Shown here: positions 1-8,783 of the stretch, piece after piece | Numbering within the stretch: position 1 is the first letter of the stretch | Layout: each line of letters opens with the position of its first letter | Source of the DNA: Paraglaciecola sp. L3A3 | GTDB taxonomy: Bacteria; Pseudomonadota; Gammaproteobacteria; Enterobacterales; Alteromonadaceae | Reading direction: 5' to 3' | Assembly (NCBI RefSeq): GCF_009796765.1 | Contig: NZ_CP047023.1 | Span: forward strand, 2,835,501 to 2,899,500 | Length of the DNA stretch: 64,000 nucleotides | The notes under the pieces: model-generated | Seen by the model: the letters and a program-made list of their open reading frames with translations, nothing else | Told to the model about the DNA's origin: nothing | Database searches by the model: none | Translations under genes and position numbers: made by a program

Positions 1-610
1 GAGGCGTCAACACACTAGTACCTTTGACTATAAACACATTACACGAGCTGGCTTCTGTTAATTCGTTTTGGGCATTATATAAAATAGTCTCATCTACACC
101 TGATTCTTGACCCGATTGAAAATGCATAACGTTACCTAATAACGAAGTCGATTTTATATCGCAATGTTTCCAACGATGATCTTCAGCACTATTCGCTTTA
201 AACTGCTTAGTCAGGGTTTTATCAGCAGCTGGCTCAGTTGGTATTTCATACACAAAGGCAAATATCGTAGGAGTAACTTTATCAGGAAATGCATGGAAAC
301 GTTTAACATCGGCCCCACGACTTACGTGTAAATATACACCTAGATTTCCATTACCGTTTTTAGCCGTTAAGTTTTCTGCAATATCCCGCCAATATTTATC
401 ACTTTTAGATAACTGAATGCCAATTGTAGCTAAACCTTGTTGCATTCTTTTAATATGCAAAGCAAAGCCAACGAGTTTACCGCTATATGAAGGTACCATC
501 TCATAAATTCCGTCTCCAAATAAAAAGCCTCTATCCATTGGCGATATTTTCGCCTCATGCATCCGCATATATTCGCCATTTAAAAATACTATATCCGTGT
601 TAGAGCCCAT
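1..610 (-). CDS. Class IV aminotransferase (D-amino acid aminotransferase-like), 3' end outside window
   Basis: This is an open reading frame of about 203 codons that starts with ATG at 610 on the minus strand and runs off the left edge, so the C-terminus is missing. The translation has the fold-type IV PLP aminotransferase layout. An N-terminal FLNGEYM and DRGFLFGDGIYE block is followed by a HIKRM segment, and then by DIKSTSLLGNV, which holds the expected PLP lysine. A partial substrate/PLP loop with the ETILYN and LTEASSCNVF motifs comes last. Family knowledge: such enzymes are D-alanine/D-amino acid transaminases, branched-chain aminotransferases or 4-amino-4-deoxychorismate lyases. The DIKS motif and GDGIYE fit the D-amino acid type best. 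It is divergently oriented to the S1-domain gene at 776. Confidence 0.85.
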   Translation of the reverse strand, partial: MGSNTDIVFLNGEYMRMHEAKISPMDRGFLFGDGIYEMVPSYSGKLVGFALHIKRMQQGLATIGIQLSKSDKYWRDIAENLTAKNGNGNLGVYLHVSRGADVKRFHAFPDKVTPTIFAFVYEIPTEPAADKTLTKQFKANSAEDHRWKHCDIKSTSLLGNVMHFQSGQESGVDETILYNAQNELTEASSCNVFIVKGTSVLTP

Positions 611-775
611 AAAACGTAAAATTCAGTCAACTTATTTATAATTAGATTATGCCATGGTTCCCGTTACTAATTGACTAATAAATGTGTCAAAATATATTTT
701 TTATAGGCTTATTGCTATTGACTGGAATAAGTTACAATACGCTTAAGTTTTCAAAAAAAGATAATTGCTCAAACT

Positions 776-1633
776 ATGTTACAAGTTGGAATGGTTCACA
801 CCTTAGAAGTCATCAATGAAGTTCCTTTTGGTTTTTACCTAGATGGTAAAGACAAAGGGCAAATTTTATTGCCTACCAAAAATGCACCACTGGGATGTAA
901 AATGGGTGATATGGTTCACGCATTTATTTACCACGATAGTGATGATCGCATTATTGCAACAACTAGACGTCCTAAAGTGTTCGTTGATCATTGTGCATAT
1001 TTAAAAGTTGTGAGCATTACCCCAATTGGTGCATTTGTGGATTGGGGGCTAGAAAAAGATTTATTGGTGCCTTATAGCGAACAAGCTTACCCCATGTCTG
1101 AAGGAATTTCTTACGTGGTGTATGTATTCTGTGATGATGAAACTGGACGTCTTGCGGCATCTACTCGTTTAAGTGATTTTTTATATGAAGAATCAAGTGA
1201 GGAAGGCGGCACTTTTGAACCAAAACAAGAAGTAGATTTACTCATTTGTGGTAAAACAGATATGGGATACAAAGCCATCATTAATGGTTCTCACTTAGGC
1301 CTATTATTTAGAGATGAAGTATTCAAGCCGATCAAAATAGGCCACTCAATGAAGGGCTATATCAAATCAATTCGTGAAGACGGTAAAATCAATTTATGTT
1401 TCCAATTTCATGATCCCACTGCACGAAACACCCTAGAAGAACAAATAATAGAAGATCTTATTGCCCACGACGGCTTATCCACTTTGACTGATAAAAGCCC
1501 TGCTGATGAAATTTCTAAACGATTTAATGTCAGTAAAAATGTCTATAAAAAAGCGCTAGGCTCGCTATATAAACAAAAGCGTATTTTATTAGATAAAATA
1601 AAAGTGACGTTAATAAAAAAAACGGATAAATAG
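776..1633 (+). CDS. CvfB-like S1 RNA-binding protein
   Basis: The 285-residue protein resembles the CvfB/YitL family of S1-domain RNA-binding proteins, which are cytoplasmic and act in gene regulation. The sequence shows three successive OB/S1-like segments: about residues 3-65 (VINEVPFGFYLDG), 70-130 (VVSITPIGAFVDWGLEKDLLVP) and 150-215 (GYKAIINGSHLGLLF, GYIKSIREDGKINL). A C-terminal winged-helix-like tail follows at about 225-285 (SPADEISKRFNVSKNVYKKALGSLY). Length and domain order fit the family. The next gene starts 11 bases downstream, so the two are probably cotranscribed. The precise RNA target is unknown. Confidence 0.85.
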   Translation: MLQVGMVHTLEVINEVPFGFYLDGKDKGQILLPTKNAPLGCKMGDMVHAFIYHDSDDRIIATTRRPKVFVDHCAYLKVVSITPIGAFVDWGLEKDLLVPYSEQAYPMSEGISYVVYVFCDDETGRLAASTRLSDFLYEESSEEGGTFEPKQEVDLLICGKTDMGYKAIINGSHLGLLFRDEVFKPIKIGHSMKGYIKSIREDGKINLCFQFHDPTARNTLEEQIIEDLIAHDGLSTLTDKSPADEISKRFNVSKNVYKKALGSLYKQKRILLDKIKVTLIKKTDK

Positions 1634-1644
1634 CAGGATAAATC

Positions 1645-2085
1645 ATGGATGAAATACTGGTACGTTACTGCCATTTTATAGGTATTATCGTTTTAGCTGG
1701 TACCTTAGTCGCTAAACATATGATGCTGACAGGAGAGCTTAATCTGGCACAAATGCAGAAAATAGCGAGGATCGATAGAGTGTATGGCCTAAGTGCATTA
1801 ATCGTGTTATTGGCTGGTTTAACCCTTTGGTTTGGAGTGGGTAAACCAGCTGAGTTTTATGCTAAAAATTGGGTGTTTCATTTAAAAGTGAGCCTATTCA
1901 TTGTAATGGCATTACTGTCCATTTATCCGACAATTTATATTAATAAAATCTGTCGTGCTAAACAAAAATTGGTCAATGTACCTAAATCTATTATCAATAC
2001 GGTACGACTGGAACTGACTTGTTTGGTGATCATACCTTTGTCCGCAGTTTATATGGCAAAAGGTTATGGCCTTTATGCGTCCTAA
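1645..2085 (+). CDS. DUF2214 family membrane protein
   Basis: The 146-residue integral membrane protein has about four hydrophobic helices, at roughly residues 8-28, 48-65, 80-100 and 122-142. It matches what I know of DUF2214: an RYCHF start, a GLTLWFG turn and a conserved charged stretch between helices 3 and 4. No catalytic motif is visible. It follows the CvfB-like gene by 11 bases, so they likely form a two-gene transcript. The biochemical role of the family is not established, and I do not assign one. The gene is followed directly by the MITE-like element at 2125. Confidence 0.75.
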   Translation: MDEILVRYCHFIGIIVLAGTLVAKHMMLTGELNLAQMQKIARIDRVYGLSALIVLLAGLTLWFGVGKPAEFYAKNWVFHLKVSLFIVMALLSIYPTIYINKICRAKQKLVNVPKSIINTVRLELTCLVIIPLSAVYMAKGYGLYAS

Positions 2086-2124
2086 GCTTCAAGTTTAGTT
2101 AGTTCAAATTTAATTTTACTATCT

Positions 2125-2355
2125 AACCTGAATACTGGATAAGCCGAACCTCTAGATAACGCTCTTTTTGTGCCTAGCGGCGTTGGATTGTCTAGTAATA
2201 ACACGTTATTACGTACGACAACCCGCCTTGCTATACACAAAAATTTCGTCACCGAGTAAGCATTCAGGAGAGGTGATTTGGGTGCACGTTATTAAGCTAT
2301 TGAATTGTAATGATAAATTCAGATTAGACGATACTTCTTATCCAGAACTCAGGTT
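2125..2355. mobile_element. MITE-like element, copy A, with ATCT target duplication
   Basis: This is a 231-bp non-coding element bounded by terminal inverted repeats of about 19 bp (AACCTGAATACTGGATAAG on the left; AACCTGAGTTCTGGATAAG on the reverse complement of the right end). It is flanked by a perfect 4-bp direct repeat ATCT (2121-2124 and 2356-2359). A near-identical element in the opposite orientation lies at 26067-26298 with a different 4-bp duplication. It contains an internal palindrome around GTAATAACACGTTATTAC. No transposase is encoded, so it would need an enzyme elsewhere. The small reading frame across it (2168-2383) is an accident of the repeat. It fills the gap between the DUF2214 gene and the PLP enzyme gene. 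Confidence 0.88.
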
Positions 2356-2429
2356 ATCTATCAAAAAAGGCATCGTCTTTTAAACAATGCCTTCTTTGAC
2401 TTTTTTTATCTCTTTGCGGCCGTTATCGC

Positions 2430-3668
2430 TTAAAATTGAGCGAAAGCATTTTCAAAATCAGCAACCAGATCATCATTGTCTTCAATTCCGATAGACATTC
2501 TAATCATGTTGTCACTAACTCCCATTTCTTCACGCTGTTTAGCCGTTGATTCATAATAAATAGTTGAAGCAACAGGTAAAGCTAAAGTTCGAGTATCACC
2601 AAGATGAGTGGCACATATAACCAACTTTAAGGCATTTAGAAAAGCAATAGGGTCAATATCATCAAGCAAATCAAAACTTAAAATTCCACCGTAACCTTGG
2701 AAGTATTCTCGGGCTAAATAATGTTGGGGATGATTAGCTAAACCTGGATAATAGACTGCGGCTACTTTTTCGTGGTTTTGTAAATAATTCGCAATGCGCA
2801 ATGCATTGTCATTCATTTTATTGGTGCGTAAGACTAACGTCTCTAAGCCAATAGAAATATCATGAGCGGCTTCTGGAGATAATGTTGCCCCCATATCCCT
2901 CAATCCTCTTTTACGAATTTGAGTTAAGCCCCATAAACTTGGATCAGTACCGCGATAAATATCCAAGATATTATCGAATGTAGACCAGTCATATAAGCCA
3001 GTGTCGACCACACTTCCGCCTAACACATTGCCGTGACCCGACATATATTTTGTCAGCGAGCTGACGGTGAGCGAAGCAAGAACAGATTTAGCATCAAACA
3101 TATTAGGTGGTGTCATTGTGCTATCAACTATGAATAAGGCGTTTTGCTCTTGGCAATATTGTCCAATTGCACGTAAATCTGCTACTTGAGTAACTGGATT
3201 GGCAATCGTTTCTAAATACACAGCTTTAGTATTGGCTTTATAAGCTTTTTTAACATTTTGCACATCAGTCACATCAACAAAAGTCAGTTCAATTCCTAAT
3301 AACTCCATTGTTTCGGTGAAACTACGGGTATTACCAAACAGAAAATGACTGACAATAATGTGATCCCCTGCTTTGAATAAACTCATCATTAAAGAAGAAA
3401 TAGCAGCCATCCCAGTAGCAAATGTAACCGCACCAATCCCGCCTTCTAAATGGTTTAATATATTTTGCAAGGCTGCAGTTGAACCACTCGATGAACGTCC
3501 ATAAACATGACCGAGTTTTTTTCCCTGAAAAACATCGACTATGTCTTGTGCTTCAGAGAATTCAAACAAAACTGAATTACTAGTAGCTTGATGCACAGCA
3601 CCATATTGAGGATTATTAAGTAAACGATCGGCATGAACTAAACGAGTTGTAAAACCTTTATTTTTCAA
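2430..3668 (-). CDS. Cys/Met metabolism PLP-dependent enzyme (cystathionine gamma-synthase / methionine gamma-lyase family)
   Basis: The 412-residue protein is a fold-type I PLP enzyme of the trans-sulfuration family. Visible landmarks are YGRSSSGSTAALQ near residue 57, the PLP-stacking region TFATGMAAISS near 82-92, and D182 in FIVDSTMTPP. The Schiff-base lysine K207 lies in SSLTKYMSGHGNVLGG. Family members cleave or form C-gamma to sulfur bonds of cystathionine, homocysteine or methionine. The exact reaction cannot be read here. The best start is TTG at 3668, preceded at a proper distance by GGAGA (TGGAGATAAAGATTG on the minus strand). It stands alone, divergent from the protease gene. Confidence 0.85.
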   Translation of the reverse strand: MKNKGFTTRLVHADRLLNNPQYGAVHQATSNSVLFEFSEAQDIVDVFQGKKLGHVYGRSSSGSTAALQNILNHLEGGIGAVTFATGMAAISSLMMSLFKAGDHIIVSHFLFGNTRSFTETMELLGIELTFVDVTDVQNVKKAYKANTKAVYLETIANPVTQVADLRAIGQYCQEQNALFIVDSTMTPPNMFDAKSVLASLTVSSLTKYMSGHGNVLGGSVVDTGLYDWSTFDNILDIYRGTDPSLWGLTQIRKRGLRDMGATLSPEAAHDISIGLETLVLRTNKMNDNALRIANYLQNHEKVAAVYYPGLANHPQHYLAREYFQGYGGILSFDLLDDIDPIAFLNALKLVICATHLGDTRTLALPVASTIYYESTAKQREEMGVSDNMIRMSIGIEDNDDLVADFENAFAQF

Positions 3669-4146
3669 TCTTTATCTCCAGTGCGATAACAAGATCTATT
3701 ATCAATTAACCAAGAGCCTAAGTAATTCACTCAATATGAGGGTTAATTTGGCAAATTTATTTTGTATATTGTTACTCAACTAAGGAGTAACACAAAATCG
3801 CATATGTTTTTTCTTATAATCAAATGCATATATAAAGCATTGAAACCTATTGTATATCACTCACCATGAAATCCGTACCGTAACTTAAGCGGTGTTATGC
3901 ATGAAAACAAACAAACCGCTATTTTTAACCACAACCCAACAAACAGTTAACCTTTATTAAACAAAATGGATTTTTATTATAACTAATTTATAAAGAAACA
4001 CTGTATTCGAGCGACAAACCATTTCATTCTTGCTCTGTGCAATTTAAACTAACTGTATAGAGGCTATTACTCTTTGTGAAGAAGCCCTAATGTTAGGTCA
4101 TCAAAAAAGTACTTAATCTTAGTCAAATTCACCTTATTTTATTGGA
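3669..4146. promoter_or_regulatory. 478-bp divergent intergenic region
   Basis: This AT-rich spacer separates the divergent PLP-enzyme and protease genes and must hold both promoters. The clearest structure is an imperfect inverted repeat GTTACTC (3771-3777) / GAGTAAC (3785-3791) with a 7-base spacer. It is a plausible operator for the PLP-enzyme gene, since it lies about 105 bases upstream of its start codon. No gene, tRNA or strong sigma-70 hexamer pair was recognised with confidence. Confidence 0.35.
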
Positions 4147-5412
4147 ATGCAGATATTGAGAATATTAGTAATTTTGTTGTCTTTGGTTTTCGCTCCGGCG
4201 CATAGTCAACAGACAGCTCAGAGCCTTTTTGGCCAGTATCAAAACGCTTTATATCAAATCAAAATAATTGATTTAGAATCAGGCAACAAATCTTCAATTG
4301 GCTCAGGGTTTCAAGTAGATTTGCAAGGTAATATAGTGACAAACTATCATGTAGTTTCAGAATATATATATTATCCAGAAAAATTCCGTATTGAATATAT
4401 GGATCATTTAGGTCAAGAAGGGCAATTACAATTAATTGATTTAGATGTGATTAACGATCTTGCCTTAGTACGAAAAGTTCAGCTAAATGATACAGAAAGT
4501 GCTTTTCCTATCGCTTTATCATTACCTGAACAAGGCAGTGATATTTATTCACTAGGTAACCCTCATGACTTAGGCATGATAGTGGTACCGGGAACCTTTA
4601 ACGGATTGAAAAAAAATAGCTTCTATCAAAGGATACATTTCACCGGGGCCATAAATCCTGGTATGAGCGGCGGCCCAGTAGTCAATCACAAAGGGGAAGT
4701 AATGGGTGTGAATGTTGCAACCGCAGGTAATCAGATTGGCTTTCTTATCCCTTTAGCCAAAGTCATTGATTTACTCAGTAACCAAGATGCTGAGCCTATT
4801 TCAAACGATCGACTAAAACCTCGTATCCAAGAACAACTGATGGATAACCAACAAAGGTTATTTTCTCGTCTAAAAAATCAAAATTGGAAAACAGCGAGCT
4901 TAGGAAAAGCCTCAGTCCCTTCCCAAGTTACAGAGTTTGTCTCTTGCTGGGGCGACTCAAATGCGAATAATAAAGATGCCTTGTTTTTATCTGTAGAAAA
5001 CCGTTGTCGATTAGATGAACAAATTTTTCTGCATTCAGATTTAAATACCGGCTCTCTTGAATTGGACTTTGAATGGTTAGAAGGAAAGTCATTAGGTCAA
5101 CACAGGTTCTATTCATTTTATACCGACAGTATCACTGGTGCAGGTCCTGGCAATAAAGCAGGCAAAGTTGATATTACTAATTATCGTTGCCAACAAGATA
5201 AAGTCACCAATATACATGGTGTTTCAAGCAAGACTGTTTTATGTTTGCGGGCCTATAAAGACTTTGACAAATTGTATGATGTATTATTTGTGGCAGCCAC
5301 ATTAGATCACGATGAAAATGGTTTGATAAGTCATTTCACCTTGGCTGGAGTAGCAAAAGAATCAGCTTTGACATTTACTAAAAAATTTATGGATTCAATT
5401 GAATGGCAATAG
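4147..5412 (+). CDS. Secreted trypsin-like (S1C) serine protease
   Basis: The 421-residue protein has an N-terminal signal peptide (residues 1-20, ending FAPAHS). A chymotrypsin-fold domain follows, in which a full catalytic triad is visible: H68 in TNYHVV, D104 in NDLALV and S174 in NPGMSGGPVV. This is the DegP/HtrA-type motif spelling, but no PDZ domain is evident. The C-terminal half (about 220-421) is unassigned and contains several cysteines. It probably acts in the periplasm. The next gene, an FHA-domain membrane protein, overlaps it by 10 bases, so the two are translationally coupled and likely work together. The start is supported by the signal peptide, although the ribosome site is weak. 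Confidence 0.85.
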   Translation: MQILRILVILLSLVFAPAHSQQTAQSLFGQYQNALYQIKIIDLESGNKSSIGSGFQVDLQGNIVTNYHVVSEYIYYPEKFRIEYMDHLGQEGQLQLIDLDVINDLALVRKVQLNDTESAFPIALSLPEQGSDIYSLGNPHDLGMIVVPGTFNGLKKNSFYQRIHFTGAINPGMSGGPVVNHKGEVMGVNVATAGNQIGFLIPLAKVIDLLSNQDAEPISNDRLKPRIQEQLMDNQQRLFSRLKNQNWKTASLGKASVPSQVTEFVSCWGDSNANNKDALFLSVENRCRLDEQIFLHSDLNTGSLELDFEWLEGKSLGQHRFYSFYTDSITGAGPGNKAGKVDITNYRCQQDKVTNIHGVSSKTVLCLRAYKDFDKLYDVLFVAATLDHDENGLISHFTLAGVAKESALTFTKKFMDSIEWQ

Positions 5413-6359
5413 TTTTAGAGCTCCTCTCCCGTAAAAACATTCCTCTCAAACATTTTAAGTTTGAACAAGACTATGTATGTGTAGGGCGTGATTTTAACAA
5501 TGATTTAAGATTAGACGACCCTTATGTCTGTCCTAGCCATATGTTAGTTGCTATTGACCCTGAATCGGGGCAATTGGTAGTTAATGATTGTCAATCGACT
5601 AATGGTATTAAGGTCAATAATAAGTATGTTAAGCAAGCAAATTTAACGTCCAATGACATAATCAAAATTGGCCGCACTAGACTACGTATAATTGATACAA
5701 AAATTCCCTTACCTGTTGCTATGCCTCTTAGTGAATTAGAAGAAAATTTGAATTGGTTGAACCGTGCATTCTTAACAGTATTTTTAACCTTTGTTTGTCT
5801 TAGCTATATGCTAATCGCAAAATTCATCAATAGTATTGAAGAATTTAATTTAATCAGTGTTTTAACTTCACAATTAAGTCAACTGGCCATCATCTGTATT
5901 TGGCCATTATGTTTTGCTGCATTGGCTAAAATTTCTAAGAAAGAAAGCCATTTGGTGAATCAAGTCAACTTGACCTTGATCACTAGTTTATTAGTATATG
6001 TCCTCAGCTTATTAGAAAAAGTAGTCATTTTTAACATTCAACCAGGTGCATGGTTCAATTGGCTTGAACTGGGTGTATTTTCTATCATAGTGGTTAGTTT
6101 CATTTGGTTAAGTTTATTTATAGCCTTTCACCAACCAGATAACCGACGTAACATTATTACAGCGGCTTTATCATGCATGGTTATTATTCCAATTTTCGCT
6201 ATGGGTTACTTAAAGGACGATGATTTTAATAGTCGACCTAATTATGATCCTACCCTACTTGCTCCTAGTTATAATTTAACAGGAACTATATCAAGTGTTG
6301 AATTTGTCGATAGTTCTGAACGTTTATTTGATCGAGTTGATAAATTAAGAAATGACTAA
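5403..6359 (+). CDS. FHA-domain multi-pass membrane protein
   Basis: The 318-residue protein has an N-terminal forkhead-associated domain at about residues 20-105. It carries the hallmark GR in CVGRDFNND, SH in CPSHMLV and the STNGIKVN loop, so it should bind phosphothreonine peptides or act as a structural docking module. Residues 120-270 contain about five transmembrane helices, and the last ~45 residues are polar. The start codon overlaps the end of the upstream protease gene by 10 bases. The FHA domain would be cytosolic and the partner protease periplasmic, which suggests a membrane signalling or quality-control pair. No kinase or phosphatase is adjacent. Confidence 0.8.
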   Translation: MAIVLELLSRKNIPLKHFKFEQDYVCVGRDFNNDLRLDDPYVCPSHMLVAIDPESGQLVVNDCQSTNGIKVNNKYVKQANLTSNDIIKIGRTRLRIIDTKIPLPVAMPLSELEENLNWLNRAFLTVFLTFVCLSYMLIAKFINSIEEFNLISVLTSQLSQLAIICIWPLCFAALAKISKKESHLVNQVNLTLITSLLVYVLSLLEKVVIFNIQPGAWFNWLELGVFSIIVVSFIWLSLFIAFHQPDNRRNIITAALSCMVIIPIFAMGYLKDDDFNSRPNYDPTLLAPSYNLTGTISSVEFVDSSERLFDRVDKLRND

Positions 6360-6384
6360 AATGAAAAAACTATAAGCTTTTATT

Positions 6385-7146
6385 ATGTGTATATTATTTG
6401 TTGCGATTAATAAAAATCAAGATTATCCACTGATGATTGCTGCCAATCGTGATGAATTTTTTGCTCGGCCGACTGCTGAGTCAAACTTTTGGTCAGATAA
6501 TAACAATATATTAGCAGGCAGAGATCTAGAAGCCGGTGGGAGTTGGATGGGGATTAACCAAGGCGGATTTTTGGCTGCATTAACCAATATTCGCAATCCT
6601 CAACGTAATAATACAAAAGCAATCAGTCGAGGTAAATTGGTCTCTAATTATCTTACACAGCCAAGTCAAAATTATGCAACAAACCTCAGCCAAACAAAAG
6701 ACCAATACAATGGATATAACCTATTGTTTGGAAAATGGGACAAGCTAGAAGTATATAATAATCATTTTGATCAAATTGTTTCTTTAACTTCGGGGATCCA
6801 TAGTCTTTCGAATGAGAAACTAGATAGTAGTTGGCCAAAAATGAACAAAGGTAAAAGTAAATTAGAAACTTTATGCCAAACTCAAAAAAATATCACTCCT
6901 GAAAATTTATTTGACCTACTATTTGATAGTAACAAAGCTGACGATCAGCATCTTCCTAAAACTGGCATTTCACTGGAGCATGAAAGACGACTATCACCAA
7001 TTTTCATTTTAGGAGAAGAGTATGGGACTCGTTCTTCAACTGTACTTACAGTCGATAAAAATCAACAAGTAAATTGGTACGAACGGACGTATAACAATAA
7101 AGCAAATTGTTTGTCTGAAAAAAGTTTCCATTTCAATATAAAATAG
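6385..7146 (+). CDS. NRDE family protein (TANGO2-like)
   Basis: The 253-residue cytosolic protein begins with the N-terminal Cys of the family (MCILFVAIN). It shows the eponymous AANRDEFFARPT motif near residue 20, then LAGRDLEAGGSWMGIN and FLAALTNIRNP. These are diagnostic for the NRDE/DUF833/TANGO2 family, an Ntn-hydrolase-like fold with a proposed role in heme or metabolite handling. The biochemical reaction in bacteria is not settled. Length is typical. It lies 25 bases after the FHA gene and may share its transcript. Confidence 0.88.
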   Translation: MCILFVAINKNQDYPLMIAANRDEFFARPTAESNFWSDNNNILAGRDLEAGGSWMGINQGGFLAALTNIRNPQRNNTKAISRGKLVSNYLTQPSQNYATNLSQTKDQYNGYNLLFGKWDKLEVYNNHFDQIVSLTSGIHSLSNEKLDSSWPKMNKGKSKLETLCQTQKNITPENLFDLLFDSNKADDQHLPKTGISLEHERRLSPIFILGEEYGTRSSTVLTVDKNQQVNWYERTYNNKANCLSEKSFHFNIK

Positions 7147-7228
7147 AGTTAATTTTACTCGAATTTTTCAATACTAGTGGCATAATGCACCGATACGCTA
7201 GTCATCAATTTTACCACTAAGGAACATC

Positions 7229-8419
7229 ATGTTTGAAGTATTGCCTCAACTACCCGCAGATCCTATATTAGGTTTATCCACCGCTTTTAAAGCCGATACA
7301 AATCCTAACAAAATTGATTTAGGCGTAGGTGTTTATAAAGACGAACAAGGTCATACACCGATCTTAAGTTCAGTGGCTAAAGCACAAACAATTTTATTAG
7401 ACAAAGAAGATTCTAAAACCTATATCACCCCACAAGGTGTGCAAGGGTATATAGATGGCATGTTACAGCTAATGCTGGGCAAAGATAGTCCAGCTTTATT
7501 AGCTGATAGAATAGCAGCAGTTCAAGCTCCTGGCGGCTGTGGAGCACTTAGGATCTTAGCTGAGTTAATCAAACGTTGTGATGATCAGTTAACTGTTTGG
7601 GTAAGTGATCCTACCTGGGCTAACCATATACCATTAATTGGTAACGCTGGTCTAAAAATCGAAACTTACCCGTATTTTGATAAAGACAGTGCTAGCATAA
7701 AATTTGATGCCATGATTGATTGCCTAAAACAAGTTAAAAAAGGCGACGTGGTGTTATTACACGGATGCTGCCATAACCCAACAGGTGCAGATTTAACTAA
7801 AGAACAATGGCAAGTGGTTTTAGAAACCGCTCAACAAACTGGTTTTATTCCTTTTGTTGATGTTGCATACCAGGGCTTTGGTGACGGATTAGAAGAAGAC
7901 GCTTACGGAATGCGTTTAATGGTGAATAACCTACCTGAAGTTGTCATTGCAGCTTCATGTTCGAAAAACTTTGGTTTATATCGCGAACGTGTTGGTATCG
8001 CAGTAATGGTGACTGAAAACTCGGCTACCCGTCAAGCTATTCAAACACAAATACAGTCAATTGCTCGTGGTATTTACTCTATGCCTCCTTCATACGGTGG
8101 CGCTTTGGTAGATATTATCTTAAATGATGATGTATTACGTGCTGAATGGATGGGTGAAGTAGAAGCTATGCGCAGTCGCATGCAAGATCTGCGTACTCTA
8201 CTGGTTAGTAAGTTAACTGAATACGGTTCACAGAAAGATTTTGAGTTTGTAAAAAAACAAAAAGGAATGTTCTCTTTCTTATGTATCACTCCAGAGCAAG
8301 TGCAAGCGATGCGAGATCAGCACAGTGTGTATTTTGTCGGTTCGAGCCGAGTAAATATAGCCGGCATTAGTCAATCTAATGTAGATGCGTTAGCTAAAGC
8401 TTTAGTTTCTGTGCTATAA
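7229..8419 (+). CDS. Aromatic amino acid / aspartate aminotransferase (class I)
   Basis: The 396-residue enzyme of the AspC/TyrB group transfers the amino group between aspartate or aromatic amino acids and 2-oxoglutarate, using PLP. Visible residues are GVGVYKDEQG near the N-terminus, N183 in CCHNPTGAD, D211 and Y214 in FVDVAYQGFGDG, and the PLP lysine K246 in SCSKNFGLYRERVG. The C-terminal arginine lies in SSRVNIAGIS. AAGGAACATC precedes the ATG at a good distance. It is convergent with ihfA and shares the terminator hairpin at 8441-8469. Aspartate versus aromatic preference cannot be decided from sequence alone. Confidence 0.9.
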   Translation: MFEVLPQLPADPILGLSTAFKADTNPNKIDLGVGVYKDEQGHTPILSSVAKAQTILLDKEDSKTYITPQGVQGYIDGMLQLMLGKDSPALLADRIAAVQAPGGCGALRILAELIKRCDDQLTVWVSDPTWANHIPLIGNAGLKIETYPYFDKDSASIKFDAMIDCLKQVKKGDVVLLHGCCHNPTGADLTKEQWQVVLETAQQTGFIPFVDVAYQGFGDGLEEDAYGMRLMVNNLPEVVIAASCSKNFGLYRERVGIAVMVTENSATRQAIQTQIQSIARGIYSMPPSYGGALVDIILNDDVLRAEWMGEVEAMRSRMQDLRTLLVSKLTEYGSQKDFEFVKKQKGMFSFLCITPEQVQAMRDQHSVYFVGSSRVNIAGISQSNVDALAKALVSVL

Positions 8420-8440
8420 ACAGTACAAATTATAAAAATA

Positions 8441-8469
8441 AAAAAACCGGCAATTTGCCGGTTTTTTTT
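8441..8469. terminator. Bidirectional rho-independent terminator between aminotransferase gene and ihfA
   Basis: The inverted repeat AACCGGCAA / TTGCCGGTT is flanked by an A-run on the left and a T-run on the right. It therefore reads as an intrinsic terminator on both strands, as expected between two convergent genes. Confidence 0.9.
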
Positions 8470-8482
8470 GTATTAAAACAAT

Positions 8483-8779
8483 TTATTCAAAAGGTTTAGA
8501 ACTCTCTACACGACTTTTTAGTTTCTGGCCAGGTCTAAAAGTCACCACTCGGCGTGCTTTTATTGGAATGTCTTCCCCTGTTTTAGGGTTTCTTCCTGGA
8601 CGCTCATTTTTTTGTCTTAGATCGAAGTTACCAAATCCAGAGAGTTTAACCTGCTCGCCAGACTCCAAAGCTTCACGTACTTCTTCAAAAAAAGTTTCAA
8701 CAAGATCTTTTGCATCACGCTTGTTGAGCCCTAACTTTTCAAATAAATGTTCCGCCATTTCGGCTTTGGTTAATGCCAT
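8483..8779 (-). CDS. ihfA: Integration host factor subunit alpha
   Basis: The 98-residue DNA-bending nucleoid protein forms a heterodimer with IHF-beta. The sequence has the HU/IHF fold: N-terminal helices ([23 protein letters not shown]), KLSGFGNF, and the DNA-inserting arm with the conserved proline in [11 protein letters not shown]. The [13 protein letters not shown] strand follows. A GAGGG ribosome site sits upstream of the ATG inside the end of pheT. It is the last gene of the thrS-infC-rpmI-rplT-pheS-pheT-ihfA cluster, the same order as in enterobacteria. Confidence 0.97.
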   Translation of the reverse strand: MALTKAEMAEHLFEKLGLNKRDAKDLVETFFEEVREALESGEQVKLSGFGNFDLRQKNERPGRNPKTGEDIPIKARRVVTFRPGQKLKSRVESSKPFE

Positions 8780-8783
8780 AAAA

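Noticed and set aside
2168..2383. 71-codon reading frame after the DUF2214 gene
   Set aside because: It lies almost wholly within the MITE-like element and no comparable frame is kept in the second copy; no ribosome site.
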